Assembly (NCBI GenBank): GCA_019009955.1
Contig: CM032231.1
Location: 43,876,501-43,940,500, forward strand
Reading direction: 5' to 3'
DNA length: 64,000 nt
DNA from: Riptortus pedestris
Taxonomy: Eukaryota; Arthropoda; Insecta; Hemiptera; Alydidae
Under the pieces are notes generated by a model, which saw only the letters and a list, made by a program, of their open reading frames with translations, did not search any database and had not been told where the DNA came from. Positions 22,871-34,728 of this stretch are shown here, in pieces (within the stretch, counting starts at the first letter, position 1; every line of letters begins with the position of its first letter). Both the position numbers and the translations under genes were made by a program.

Positions 22871-23776
22871 ATTTTTTCAGACCTATCCAATGAAACTCAG
22901 CTAAAGGCTTGGGGCTTATGAAATGAACTTCTATACTTCCTATATGGAAAGAAAAACAAGGAAATAACGTTCAGATGAACCTAACAATGCTGGAACATAT
23001 TTTCTATTTACACCTTGTTCAAGATTTCACTTGGATGAGCCTCAATCAACCCATCTGGGAACGGATCATAAAATGGAAAGGATAAAAAGACTGGTTTTTC
23101 TATTAAGTTGGAGCAAGGAGGAAATGAGAGGCCAGAGACTCTCCCCTTGCTTGAAGTGCCCAATTGCATAGAAGTACCAGCTATTATTACTATTGTAACT
23201 TTCTCTAGCCTTTGTGACTATTTTTCTCATTATATCTTTCTCTGCATTGGCCCTCTTTAAAGTTATTGTATGTGTGTAGCCTAAAGATAATATTTTTCTA
23301 TATATTGTTTTAAAATAAATGATCAGTATGCGTGACATTCTGGTGTTTATTTATTTATTTGACATTGTCAGAGTTTTTAAAAATCTTTTTATTGCTACTG
23401 TTTTTATTTATTTGTGAATATTTCAATTTTATTTTATGACTACAATTTTTTTTCTTCAATAATATGGATTTTAAAATACTATTTTATTTTATGCTTCACA
23501 AATATTTATGTTGTTGCTATCATTTTCACCCCAGAATGTCACAGATGTGCTGAAAAGCCCTAAAACAATAAGCATATCTTTATCATATTTGTCATTCATT
23601 TTTTACTCTCTCTAAGTATCATTCTGATAACTATCTCTAGAGCCATACCAGAGGTACTACTTTATTCAGTTTTCTTTCTTCCTTTTTAACCCAAGAGTAC
23701 CTATTCCTAACTAATTCTGATGTTGAATTTTATGATTGTTGGGTTGCAGGTAATGAAGAACTGTATTACAATGAAA

Positions 23777-23779
<3 letters not shown>

Positions 23780-23848
<69 letters not shown>
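23780..23848. repeat. (AT)n microsatellite
   Basis: A pure AT dinucleotide tract of nearly 70 bases just outside the outer end of inverted arm B. Confidence 0.95.
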
Positions 23849-23849
<1 letters not shown>

Positions 23850-23927
23850 GCATCCAACTTCAGGTCTACAATAATAAAGAGTTTTTACTAGTGTATCTAC
23901 TAATTTGGTGATGTGTTTGAAAATTTT

Positions 23928-24146
23928 GTCGATAAACAATTAATTTTTATGGTTCCTTACAGTCATTTTTATTAATGCTTAGTGACTCAGCTATAGGGCT
24001 ATCCTCAAAGCACAAAGATATGCTACTGGCCTGGAACCTTTAACGCTCTGTTTCAGGCCAGTAGCATCTCTTAATGCTGAAAAGTGCAAAGCATTAATAA
24101 AAATAATTGTAATGAACCTCAGAAATTATTTGTTTATCAACTTAGT
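23928..24146. mobile_element. Foldback hairpin element of about 220 bp
   Basis: The two halves are inverted repeats. The outer arms pair CGATAAACAATTAATTTT near 23932 with its counterpart near 24125-24140. The inner arms pair ATGCTACTGGCCTG at about 24018-24031 with CAGGCCAGTAGCAT near 24056. A long imperfect hairpin would form. No coding capacity; a foldback MITE or a long hairpin RNA source are both possible. Confidence 0.65.
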
Positions 24147-24974
24147 TATGATAACATTTAGTTATGCTATAACATTTTTATTACCATTAAATTTTTAATA
24201 CTTAATATCCTCTTGGTTTATTCAGCCAAATAAAGATCAAATAAATTCACATGAGTATTGTAACTAAGAGTGTACAATTCCATTCATAAGCCCATACAGA
24301 GGTATAAGCGTTAGGTAAGAACATTGGCCGGTACCTTTGAAACAAATATTGAAAGTTTAAAATTAAGGTTCTTAATTATTAAGTTTGAAATGTGATGGTG
24401 ACTTAAGACTTTTGATAAGGAAGACAAGAGAACTGATAATATGTGAAATAAGAGCATTAATTTTGCATGTTATGAAAGCTAAGAAGCTATAAAGATTGAG
24501 ACAAGTCTCAAGAAGTAACCCAAAGAACTTCCTTTGTGAGAAAGTGAATGTGAGAGTGGTGTGTAGCCGATGAGGGAGTCCAAAGAGGAGATGGGTTGAC
24601 AGAATCAAGGAGAACCAACTATGGGGTCAAGACAAGAAAGGCATTGCCCAGTAGCAGAAATGGCTGGTAATCCATATATTTTCGAGATCATCTGGAAACC
24701 CAACCAGAAAAAATAATCTCAATTTTGACACTCTTAACTTGGTAGCAAGGGTTCTATTTCTCGGTAGATTTTACCTTTCCATTTAGGCAGACATGTCTAT
24801 ATAGACAAAATGAATAAATGGATCCACTACAAATGATATATGATTTTAGTCCTGAAATTAACTAATCGACAATTTATATTAAACATTGATCTACTTTTGC
24901 GGATTTTTAATTTCAATTTTGTTACCTCCTATATGAATAATGGAAAAAACCTTTAAATATGATAATTTGTCATT
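24147..24974. other. Gene-free stretch
   Basis: I see nothing I can support here. It lies downstream of the last exon of the minus-strand gene ending at 24975. Confidence 0.5.
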
Positions 24975-24979
24975 TTATT
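24974..24979 (-). terminator. Poly(A) signal overlapping the stop codon (gene T3)
   Basis: AATAAA on the minus strand contains the TAA stop (24975-24977). The same overlap occurs in the two related genes (37556-37561 and 55624-55629). Confidence 0.7.
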
Positions 24980-25866
24980 TTTTTCCTTTTTTCCCCTTTT
25001 TACCTTTACCCTTCCCCTTTTTTCCTTTTCCTTTTTTTCCTTTTCCTTTTTTCCCTTTTCGCTTTTTCTTGGGTTTGCGCTTCTTTACCACTTTCTTTGG
25101 TTCTGGTGGTAATTCAAGTACAGGAACAACCACTGGCTGTCTTTGTACTTGAAATGCCCTTTTTCGTATGCATAATATTCTCCCTAAACTATCATTCTTA
25201 TATATTGCACTATTTACTTTTTCTTCTTCTTCTTCCTCACTCTCTGATTCATAATGTTTTTCAGCTACAGGTTTAATAACTTTTCCATGGAAGGAACAGG
25301 TGCCATGTCTTAGATTAAGAACTAAGCTCCTAGGTATTGGTTCAGCATTGGTGGTAAAATCTATAGTGTACTTCTTGACACACTTTTCCAATTTGAAAAT
25401 TAAGTCTAATTTCATAAAATCGCATACATCATTTTTGTATAAAAATCTCATTCCATCAAGACGTACCAATGTAGGTAGGTACTTAATATTTTCCAGAATG
25501 CACCAAGGATATGCTTTGTTCAAAGACACCCTAAAACATATGATAAACTATTAACTGTCCATGTAGATTAATTGCTATTGTGGTGTTGGGCAGGTTAACT
25601 TTTTTAAGAGCACACAAGCTGTGATGGAGGTGAATGCCAAGGCATCACACCACACATAACAGACAATACCTAAGTGAAAGTATAAATCAACATCTGTTAA
25701 TTGTATCAAAATTGTTTGTTTTTTTATTATTTATTAACGTCCACTTTTAGCAGATTTCCCTCAAGGGAAATCAGCTATTGAGGTCGTACTCATGACTCGA
25801 TTTTCGAAAAATTTCTTCAAATGTCCATCAATCCTACCCAGGAGATGACGAAAATGAGGTCCGTTC

Positions 25867-25926
<60 letters not shown>

Positions 25927-28900
25927 CTGTTAACGCTCTAGCGGTCGCAATTTTTGTTTGATCGTTATGAAACTCTATATTTAACCGTTTTATGTAAAAA
26001 GACAGATCAAGTTCGTTAATGACTAATATCGGACTAGAGGGAGGGGGGTGGTTTAGAGGGGGGATTTTCGAAAATTCAAAATATCTCCGTTATTATGCAT
26101 CGGATCAAAAAATTGTATAGAACTAATCTTATTGCAAATTAAATTTACTATAAATATTGTTACATACATTTATTCTCTATCTTGAATATTAACGGAGATA
26201 TTTGCATTTTTATGGAGTCTGTGGTCGGGTATAGGATTAGATCGGCCATTTCCATTGGCTCAGGTGGGAGGTTTCTTTTAACCTTACCAGTCGTTTCTAA
26301 CCTTACCTTACCCTCACTACTTTGTGAGATTTATGCAAATACTTTCTGTTCATCCGCCCCCCCCCCTTCTTTTGTTCTTGGACTACTAAAATTTGAGTTA
26401 TTAAAATATAAATTATTATTCCAATTCAGAAGCCGTTTCAATTGGGAATTTATTTTAACCCATTAAGGCCCATAACTATTTTCTGCCAACTTTTTAATTT
26501 TATTTTCTTTTTTTTTATTATTATTTATTTATTAACGTCCACTTTTTGCAACATTTTTTTTAAATTTTTTTATTTTCTATATTTCGTTTATTTATGGTCT
26601 TCAATACATGAAAAAAATTATTAGACTTAATTAATACCCATAACTTGGTGTTACCATATGGTAACAATGGGTTATTCTGCCACCTGGGTTTGAAAATATG
26701 CCTAAAATGAAAGTAAGAATGGATTTATTGAAAAAATATGTCAATGGTATTTTGAAATTAACTTAACATGTATTAAATGATATTTACATATATTTAAAAT
26801 TTAAATTATCAATATTTGTGAAATACAGAAAAACAGTCTATGCATAAGCCCACTTTGCACTTTTCGCACATGGTACAAACATGGGATTTACATTTTTCTC
26901 CCGCACATCTTTGTCATTTCTTCTCAGGAGTGTGGACAATAAAATGATCTTGGTTGTCAAAACGAGTACCAGCAGGGACCCTAGCTGATGAAGGCTGTCT
27001 TTCGGAAGGTCCAGGATGCAGTCGCGGAGTAGCGAATTTTGTTAGGTAATAACTCGCGATTTCCCTCCTGAAGCCCAACAGTGGTATATTTTTATTTCTT
27101 TTGAACAATATCCAGGCATTCTGGATACATGCATCAATTAGGCAAGTGAACACAGGCCACCACCATTTTTTGCTTCTAATACTTATTCTGTAATTTGATA
27201 TATTATTGTCCATCAGGTCGGTTCCTCCCATTCCTTTATTATATTTTGCAATTACTTGCGGGCGGGTGTGGTACCATAACATTTTTCTTTGCCTCTGGGA
27301 AGTACCTCTTTATAGTTGTCATTGGTTGTACACCATAAATTGTCGAACCCATAGTGACTACACCATTATCCTTCCACCTGGTAAATTGGATACCATCATT
27401 TCACTCAATAAAGGATTCCATAGTCCCTCTTGGCATTTTAGCCATTTTCTTCCCCTGTAATCCCTTTTTTATTAGTCTTTTAAGTTTTTTGTTTTTAATT
27501 TTAGGAATTCGATTTTCCCTAAAGGTTCCCGTTGCTGAATATCCTTTTTCTTTTAAAATTTTAAATAAATTAACGCTAGAAAAAAGGTTATCAATATAAA
27601 AATTAAATGGCATTGATAGTATTCTGGATGGTAATTCATCCAACATTGACACAAAAGGAGCTGCAGCTTTCCCAAAAACCGAAGAATACACACTCTTGAT
27701 TTTTACATTTTTGCCTTGATAGAGGTCAAAATTCAACAAATAACCATCCGTGGAATTAATGCACCACATTTTAAAGCCAAAGCGAATTGGCTTTCCCGGA
27801 AGAAATTGCTTCATTGTGCATCTTCCAAAAAATTTGACCATGCTTTCATCATAATTCAAATGAAAATTTGTTGGTGAAAAGTTTTTGAAACAATTTTTTT
27901 TTATGATATTCATTAGTGGTCTCAGCTTCCATGCTTTGTCTTGATAATCAACGCAAGTATTATCTGCACAATGTATAGATTGAATTATTGAAAACATTCT
28001 GTTACGTCTCATAGTATTGGAAACCATTGTATTATTCATATCAGCACTAATATCCCAGTAATGCCTTTTGGAAGGTAAACTATTGTAGCCACTTAAAAGT
28101 AAAAACCCCAAGAAGCATTTGATCTCACCCTTTGAAATCAGTGAAATGTCAGAATTTTTAAATCGGGAATATTTATTTGTTTCTTGAACTAATTGTTCAA
28201 AAACTTCATCCGAGAAAAAATGCTCAAATATTTCCACACAAGACTTATTTTCAAAGGTATTGACATTTTCTGGAATTTTTTCCTTATGTGTCAATTGCAA
28301 ATCCCCTTTGATAAATTTTGGAGTTGGCTTCCTTTTTTTTATACAATTTAAAATCCATTGGCCACAGTCTCCAGAAGGCAGGTCGGAGGAAATTATTGAG
28401 GGACTTACCTCACTTTCTTCACTATTTCCTACCCCACCAATTCTGTCATTTGATGGAAACACAATCTCTGCTGGAGCCAGAAGCTGCTTTCCTCCCAGGT
28501 GCCTTATGTCTGGAATGTCTTCTTCACCCCCTGACTCTTCATCAGTGACTACTGCAGGCTATGGTGGTTCTACAAAAACTGCATCTGGGTGTTGTTCAGC
28601 AGGAATCTGCTCCAGAAGAATATCTATAGCTTCCTGGAGTGTCAAATCAGGGCTGAAAAATACAGGGGGTATAATAGCCTAGTGTTACCATATGGTAACG
28701 CATACATAAATGCATTCCTATATGCATTTATTTCTATAGGAAACTTTTGGAAAAATATTGTATCAAAGAAGAAACTGTTTAGGAGTAAATATATCTCATT
28801 TTCATAATTTAAAAATAATAGCATTGGCACTTACTTTATAATTTGTTTCAAAAGATCGAGGTCAATATTTTCAGTCATCTTGCTTCTATCACTGTTGCAC

Positions 28901-31900
28901 TCCAAAAGAAAGAAAAAGAATGAACACCTACCAGAAGTAAGGGGTGACTCCTCTAGACATGTTCTGACATGTTTTACAGACATCAGCTAGGGCAAGGGAA
29001 GGAGGGAGAGACTCCTGTCAGGACAGGTCAGAGTGTTACCGATTGGTAACAGTGGGCTTTAATGCGTTAATTAACTGAAAGATTTCTCATTACCGTTTGT
29101 ATTTAATCACGGTGGTATTGTGTTACCAGTATGCAGATTTCTCTATTGTAAAACTTCACATGGGAAATCTGCTTAGTTTACGCAGCCCCTGTGTGACGGA
29201 CTTTTTTCCTACTACGGCTAATTGGGACCACTTTTTCCTAGCCAGGGTGGGATTTAATGAGTTTGTTACTAAATCAATTTCTATTTGCCCAGGGTGAAAT
29301 CAAACTCGCCACTCTAGGTGGCCAATAACAAAAAGTATTTGTTTTGTTTTATTATATTGCATTACTTTAAGTATTAATTATATTTTTAGGTATAATTAAT
29401 GGCTTGGTTTTATAGGGATTATTCTGAGGAATAACCTGTTTGAAAATTCATCTCGTATTGGTTTATTTTATTATTTTTTTAATTAATATCCCCCACTTTA
29501 TATAAATAAGTAATGATAATTGGGATAGGTTACCTTCCAGGGCACACTTTACTATCTATGCCAGGATTGGGAATTTCATTTAAAAAGTTAGTAGTGAACT
29601 TATTAAATGATATTTCCAATGTTTCGAAATTCGAACCCCTGGCCCAATATATAAATGTGTTCTAGTTTAAAAAATTAAAATTATTCATTTTCTGAAATAA
29701 ATGTTTGCATTAAAACAAAATGTTTTATTTCCACAATCCCTTAACTAAGAAAGAAAAGTGGATTGTAAAGGTGTATAGTTCAGCTAATATAGAATGGATG
29801 AACATATCCATGTTAGCACTTATTCTTACAGAATCTCTGACCTTTTTTTTATAGAAGAGCCTGGTGATTCTGCAATTGTTTTGTTTTGTTTTCATGAAGT
29901 GGAGTTCTCTTTGCAATGTCTTCAGTGGAAGGAAGAGGAAAATACTCCATGTCATTATGATCCACACACTCATATATATGCAAGCACACAGACCACATTT
30001 GCCACAAAAACACTGAAATGAAGTCTGAAAGTACGTCAGATTGAGTTTTCATGTACGTTTGCTGGTCATACCAACAACTCAATGTGTTTTATACAAGTTT
30101 TCTAAGAAACATTATTATAGCACTGCTTCAGTTTTTTACACTTGTCATATAGATCGTAGTTTCCAAAAGATCACTAGACACATTTTTACACATTGGACAT
30201 TTAGATGATCTGTCAAATACATGTGGATTTCTTTTAAGATATAGGTTTCCACATAGTGATTCTCACAAAAATACTTCTTTTGGAGCCTTTTCACTGAAAC
30301 TTAAAGGACCAGTAATCACCATCCAGTAATACTTTTAGAACCGCAAATTTTTAGTGAGGCTAATCCTGATTTATTTGGTTCACTGATCTGGGTATAAAAT
30401 ATATAAATAATTTTTTTCTGCATTCAGTAAAACTTCATTTCTGCTCATGCGTTTTTCAAAAATAGGTAAATAAATTTTTGAAATTTGTTATATCTAGCTT
30501 GAGTGCCAAATATTGCTTAAATTGACCTTTTAGTCAGAGAGAAACATTGGATTAAAGGGCAGTTTTAATAGCAACATGACATCACCTATGGGTCTTTTCA
30601 GTGATAGGGCAGCATCTCAACTTGCTCTTGGCCTTTGTAAATGTATCAAGGATTTTCTGAAGAATTGCAAGCACATGCAAAAGTCTATTTCTTAGTCTAT
30701 GCAGCACGAGTGAGAGGTACTTCTATACACTTACTTAATTACAAAGTGTGTAAATAACATTGACAAGCATTCTTGAAAAGGTTCATTATCTTTTACTTTT
30801 TCAATATAGTCAAATAAAGCTCTTGGGTTATATATTTCTAAATATTTTTAAGCGATTTTAAATATGATTAAAATGAAATAAACACTGTTTATACAGACAA
30901 ATGTAAACAATTTCTGATCTACTATAACAATCAAATTGTTGAATTGTCCACCAATTTCCTTTATATTGGCTCATAAATGTTTATTTTTGTTGTAGATCAG
31001 ATGTTTAGTAGTTGAGTTCTTTGGAGAGTTGAGATTTGTTGTAGGTTGATAGATGTATGAGAACATGATGTTAATATAAAGTTTGTAGTTAAAAGTAGAA
31101 AGTGTCTATTCTATTACAATTAATTTATTTGTAAACATAACAATTTTCTATCACTATGTTTCATAAATATATTTTGATGACTTTGCCATTTAATATTTTA
31201 TAACTTAATTTGTTCTTCAGTACGTTTTGAAAGTTTTTTTTAATTATTCGTGGTTTGAATATGACTATAAATTATTGCATAACTCAAAAACAGCCTAATA
31301 TTACAACACATAAATCATTTTTTTTTGGGTATTATTATTTGTTCAACATTTTCATATCACAATATACGCTTCATCAGGAACACAACTCCATGATATCAAA
31401 ACACATCATACATCAAGGTAGCTATTTTCGAACATCTGCCTAGGGGGGCAATATTATATTGGTGACACTGAAAAAAAAGAGCCTGTGGTATGTTGAAGTT
31501 TAGTGACATGAAACATACAGCGTGAATTATAATATAACAAGAAAAACATTGTGTTCATAGTTTTTGATCTTTTCCTCAAAAATTGTGATAATTGAGTTAA
31601 CAGAAGTAAACTCTTTAAAATATGATTTATTTGGTTGGTTATGTGACATTTTTAAAGTAATTATACTTTTAATTGCTTGTTTTCTAAAATTGTAATGATC
31701 CTTGTGTTTTGCATCTCCCCTTTATAACCTGAGAGCTTGTCAGATCTTCATAGAACAGTTAGGCTAGATCTAAGAGAGGTAAAGTCCTTAGTCAAACTGA
31801 GGGGCTGTCAGACTATTTACTCGCTAGACTCCTGTTAACCCACAATCACCTTGATAGGAGGAAACTTTACTATGTAGATTTAGACATATTTGTCTGTTAA

Positions 31901-34728
31901 TACTCTAGTGGTCATTACAATTTTGATATTAAAACGTTTTAGGTAAAACGATATGTGGTCAGGGGCACATGTTAGCCATGTGAATTAAGGTATTGGTTAT
32001 ACCTAGAGTAACTAAACTAAGTGGCGAGTTCGACTCCTGTCTGGGTAATAGGAATTTATTTAGTGGCAAACTCATTAAATAAAACCCTTAGTGCCATCCT
32101 GGCTAGAAAAGGATGGTAACGTGTAGATAAGCCATTCATAGAAGCATAAAGTGTACTAAATAAATTGATAAAAAAACAGTTTTGGGGCACAGAAATAGCC
32201 AATGCAAAAATCCTGCTCCTCAAGGCGCTTAAGGGAATATATACTTGTCATATACCGCTCTAGCGTTCACAATTTTTGCTCCATATAAAAGAAATATTTC
32301 AAAAATTGTGTCATTGCGAAAGTTGATATTTAAAGGTTTTATGTAAATATAAAGATTAAGTTAGTTAAGGGTTAAAATTTGACCATGGAGGGGGGGGGGG
32401 TTAGAGGTGGAGTTCTGAAAACTCAAATTTTACACGTTATTTTTAGAAATACAGAATGAGATCAGTTGTTTGTCATTCCAGCACGAGGGAAATCAGCAAT
32501 GAGGGTCATTGCAGCCCCTACATGATCGCCTAAAGTTGCGTTCAAGTTACATAAATCAATATACTTTTCTCTTGTAATAACAGAGTTTTAAGTAAAAATT
32601 ACTCACAAGTGAAGTTCCTGTTCCTTAATTCTGCAATGAATAAGTTTGACATCTTGCCTTTCTGATTCAGGAATACACTTGAGGTATTCCTCGATTGTTT
32701 CTTCAGCTAAAATATGAACCTTTTATTTTACCATATCTTATAGAATATAATTCTCCTCATGAAAAAAAATAATTATAACCAAATAAAATTTTAAAAAATA
32801 ATAAAATGCTCTAATTTGCTTTAAAAGTTGGCCTTTAATACGAGACAACATCAAAATACATGAAGTGGTAATACATCCTCCATTACCAAGCCCTTGGGAG
32901 TTCATCGAATTTGTTCTTAAGGAGTAGCCTAGAGTAGTCTATATCTGTGTTTGGATCTTTTTTTTTTTTTTTTTTTTATTGTTCTGGATTAATGCTGTTT
33001 AATTCCTATGTACAAAGTAAAGGATGTATTGTACTGCGATACATTTTTTTTTCTTCAAACTACAACGAATTATCCATTTTGGCTAGTTTTAGGTTGAAGG
33101 CTGTAAGGTGTGCCTATCACGTGTAATACAAAACGACTAGGCTTACAATGTTGAAATTTTTTATTAAGAACTGTTGCAAATTTTGGTGTGCACCTCTCTT
33201 TCCATTGAAAGCGACTTGGGTTGGGGAGAGGGGGGTGGGCGTTAAAGGGAGTAAAAATGAAAACTTGCAAATTTTCAGCACCTATTAGAGATAAAAAAAA
33301 AGGTTTGTTTGGGAACTTTTTTCTTTATTAATATAAAAAAAAAATCCATAGATTACGTCCTATGCCATTTTTCGTTCTGATGTATTGGAACGGAAATATC
33401 ATAAAATGAAGAGCAACAATTTATTTTGTATATTTAATAAGAGGAGTACAAAGAAAACTTGTGATGTCCACATTAGATTTTTAAGGCCCCATTGCGTGGT
33501 GTTACGGGAGTTGTCTCAAAATCAGCGGATGTTGGACCCCCCCTGTCGAAGGTGTGGCAGGGAGACCGAAACACCGGCCAATGTGGTCGGGAATTGTCCA
33601 CATAACATGTTACTGTTCACGAGGCGACATCACCGGGCAAAGCATGCTATCATAGAGCTCCTGAAAGCAAAGAATTTCACATGCTTTGAAGAGGTGTACG
33701 CTGTCGATGACGCAGGATCAACGAGGTACGCGGGCATTATTGCCTTCAAAGAAAATTGCAAACTTGCCTATATCCTGGACCCAACGATAAGGTACGAGAG
33801 CAGCGACCCAGATCAAGCGGAGAAGATCCACGACGAAAAGAAAAATATTTATGGGAAATGTATTAAATTTTGCTCCAAAAAATTCAGGGAAACATTTTAG
33901 GAGCGGGATTTTCTAGTGATAGGCTTGTGGTTCGGTGCCCGAGGAACGGTCCCTAAGCGAACCCAGAAATTTTTTGACGAGGTGGGAATAGACAAGAAGG
34001 TTTTTCAAACCTTGGTCGAGGGTATCATTATTGAAACTTTATGAATTATTTCCTATCATATACTTTAATTTTAGCTTTGACCAGTGATCTTATTATAGAT
34101 CGAAGGATCATGTTATTCCAATAGTAGAGTTTCTAATTTATATCTAGTGACATACACCTTTTAGGTTGCTGACTTTGTTAAAATAGTTTAGTTATTTAGC
34201 TGACTAAATACAATATGTATTGTTTTACTGTTGTCCTAGGGATTGACTTCAGTTGCTGTGTGCTTCAGCATCTCAATGTAATTGAGCAGCCCCACAAACT
34301 GTATATAAATTTGTACAATAAAGTGAGTATCTCCACTTAAGTGGTGACTGGTGGCCATATAGATTATGAAAGTTATTGAACTTAAGAAAGTACGATTTAA
34401 AAAAAAAAAAAATGTTAAAAGTATTAAGCTTGTAATTTCCATAAACTAAAATACACTCTTTCACATAGTAGATAATTATATATACTCATCATGGATACGG
34501 GTATCATAACTTCTGACCTTGGCTACAAAGAGGATGAATAGCTTTTTCTGTCTCCGGATCCCTTTTTGAAGTGAAGAGGACGAATATTCTATCCGAGGGT
34601 AGACCAACTGAGGAAACTTGAATAAGGTAGTGTAGGTTGGAAAAATCTTCAACAATTACTTTTTCTGAAGCGGAGTTTTCATCAGTTAGTACTACAGGTG
34701 TTTTAGTGTTAGTTGATGTATTGGGCAT
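24975..34728 (-). CDS. TXNDC17-like thioredoxin-fold protein with Lys/Gly-rich tail (T3)
   Basis: Exons 34728-34518, 32706-32607 and 25530-24975 join in phases 1 and 2 to give 288 residues. The first donor is GTCAGA, weaker than the others. TXNDC17 is a small cytosolic thioredoxin-fold oxidoreductase. Here VEDFSNLHYL, FVLFTSKRDPETEK and HPLCSQ-AEETIEEYLK, then DVKLIHCRI, follow its beta-alpha-beta order. YLPTL (about 121-125) supplies the cis-proline strand. The first active-site cysteine is replaced (HPLC for CPDC), so thiol-disulfide chemistry is unlikely. An acidic run (ESESEEEEEE) precedes about 40 residues of KKGKGKKGK. First ATG in frame is 34728. Intron 2 holds nested transposons; intron 1 holds an R2-like remnant. 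The fold is inferred by eye. Confidence 0.75.
26455..29070 (-). mobile_element. Complete piggyBac element with TTAA target duplications
   Basis: TTAA at 26455-26458 and 29067-29070 flank inverted ends (CCCATTAAGGCCCA at the left, CGCATTAAAGCCCA at the right, read inward). Subterminal palindromes GTTACCATATGGTAAC (about 26651) and GTTACCGATTGGTAAC (about 29035) sit inside both ends. Total length about 2.6 kb, normal for the superfamily. The transposase inside is broken. Confidence 0.88.
26809..28878 (-). pseudogene. piggyBac transposase, broken in four places
   Basis: A short first exon (28878-28835, MTENIDLDLLKQII) joins a second starting at 28652 in the correct phase. The main frame has the DDE_Tnp_1_7 domain with catalytic aspartates in NYDESMV and FYIDNLF and, after the break, GGTDLMDN. 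A C-terminal zinc-binding cysteine-rich domain follows (CAGEKCKSHVCTMCEKC, then GLCIDC). Disablements: TAG near 28560 early in exon 2, TGA at 27401-27403, a frameshift near 27255 that looks like a duplicated CCCG, and TGA at 26914-26916 just before the cysteine-rich domain. The element could not move by itself, but its ends look usable in trans. Confidence 0.88.
29465..29650 (-). mobile_element. Old SINE copy
   Basis: Read on the minus strand it has a box B-like GGGTTCGAATTTCG, the ATCATTTAATAAGTTC block, CCCTGGAAGGTAACCTATCCC and an A/T-rich tail. It is clearly the same family as 8760-8988 but strongly diverged. Confidence 0.55.
29651..31875. other. Intronic stretch without recognised content
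   Basis: This is part of intron 2 of gene T3. A minus-strand run near 30120-30260 reads KCPMCKNVSSDLLET with stops on both sides. It might be a decayed zinc-binding domain but I cannot assign it. Otherwise nothing is seen. Confidence 0.4.
31876..32165 (+). mobile_element. HINE fragment with an adjacent SINE
   Basis: At about 31878-31955 lies the HINE interior block (TTTGTCTGTTAATACTCTAG). From 31956 a SINE on the plus strand follows (GTTAGCCATGTGAATTAAGG, GAGTTCGACTCCTGTCTGGG, CATCCTGGCTAGAAAAGGA) ending near 32165. Confidence 0.6.
32205..32530 (+). mobile_element. Partial HINE-like element next to exon 2 of T3
   Basis: ACCGCTCTAGCGTTCAC, a G-run at about 32390-32400 and a degenerate 3' end (GCAGCCCCTACATGA) identify it. 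It ends about 75 bases before the donor side of exon 2 of gene T3. Confidence 0.55.
33385..34044 (+). pseudogene. R2-like LINE remnant (zinc knuckle and endonuclease region)
   Basis: One frame, interrupted by TAG at 33898-33900, encodes a CCHC-type knuckle (CRRCGRETETPANVVGNC followed by H) and then AYILDPTIRYE. After the stop the same frame continues IGLWFGARGTVP to TGA at 34042-34044. DPTIR and GARGT blocks with an upstream zinc knuckle characterise the C-terminal restriction-like endonuclease of R2/CRE-type LINEs. The RT domain is missing, so this is a 5'-truncated copy in intron 1 of T3, opposite strand. Confidence 0.7.

Larger units (their letters stand above)
18405..23752 (+). repeat. 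Inverted duplication, arm B
   Basis: This arm holds, in the same order as copy A, an Osiris 3'UTR-exon copy (about 18585-18990), a HINE remnant, a UXT copy and the downstream flank. It then adds a decayed Penelope remnant that copy A lacks. It matches arm C as an inverted repeat out to 23752. A minus-strand frame at 23066-23338 equals the plus-strand frame 15275-15547 except for two residues, so the arms are very similar. Confidence 0.9.
25748..29205 (+). mobile_element. HINE-like element split by a piggyBac insertion
   Basis: The 5' part, with TAGCAGATTTCCC, a TA tract at about 25875-25921 and a G-run near 26040, spans 25748-26454. The 3' part spans 29071-29205 and ends in GGGAAATCTGCTTAG, the CGCAGCCCCTG hairpin and GACGGAC. 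The two parts are contiguous in other long copies: CAATTCAG before the break and ACTGAAAGATTTCTCATTACC after it match the 58840-58900 region read in reverse. Confidence 0.8.
25718..29325 (-). mobile_element. SINE split by a HINE insertion
   Basis: The SINE tail (TTATTAACGTCCACTTTT) lies at about 25718-25747, and the rest of the 3' half and the body (GGCTAATTGGGACC, CTAGCCAGGGTGGGATTTA, AATCAAACTCGCCACTC) lies at about 29206-29325. Everything between is an insertion. The split falls in the T-run after the CACTTTT block. Confidence 0.75.

Noticed and set aside
24940..25276. Plus-strand frames rich in Phe/Pro opposite the lysine tails (also at 37579-37932 and 55619-55880)
   Set aside because: They are the complement of the KKGKG coding repeats; the minus-strand frames have matching splice phases and stops in all three genes.
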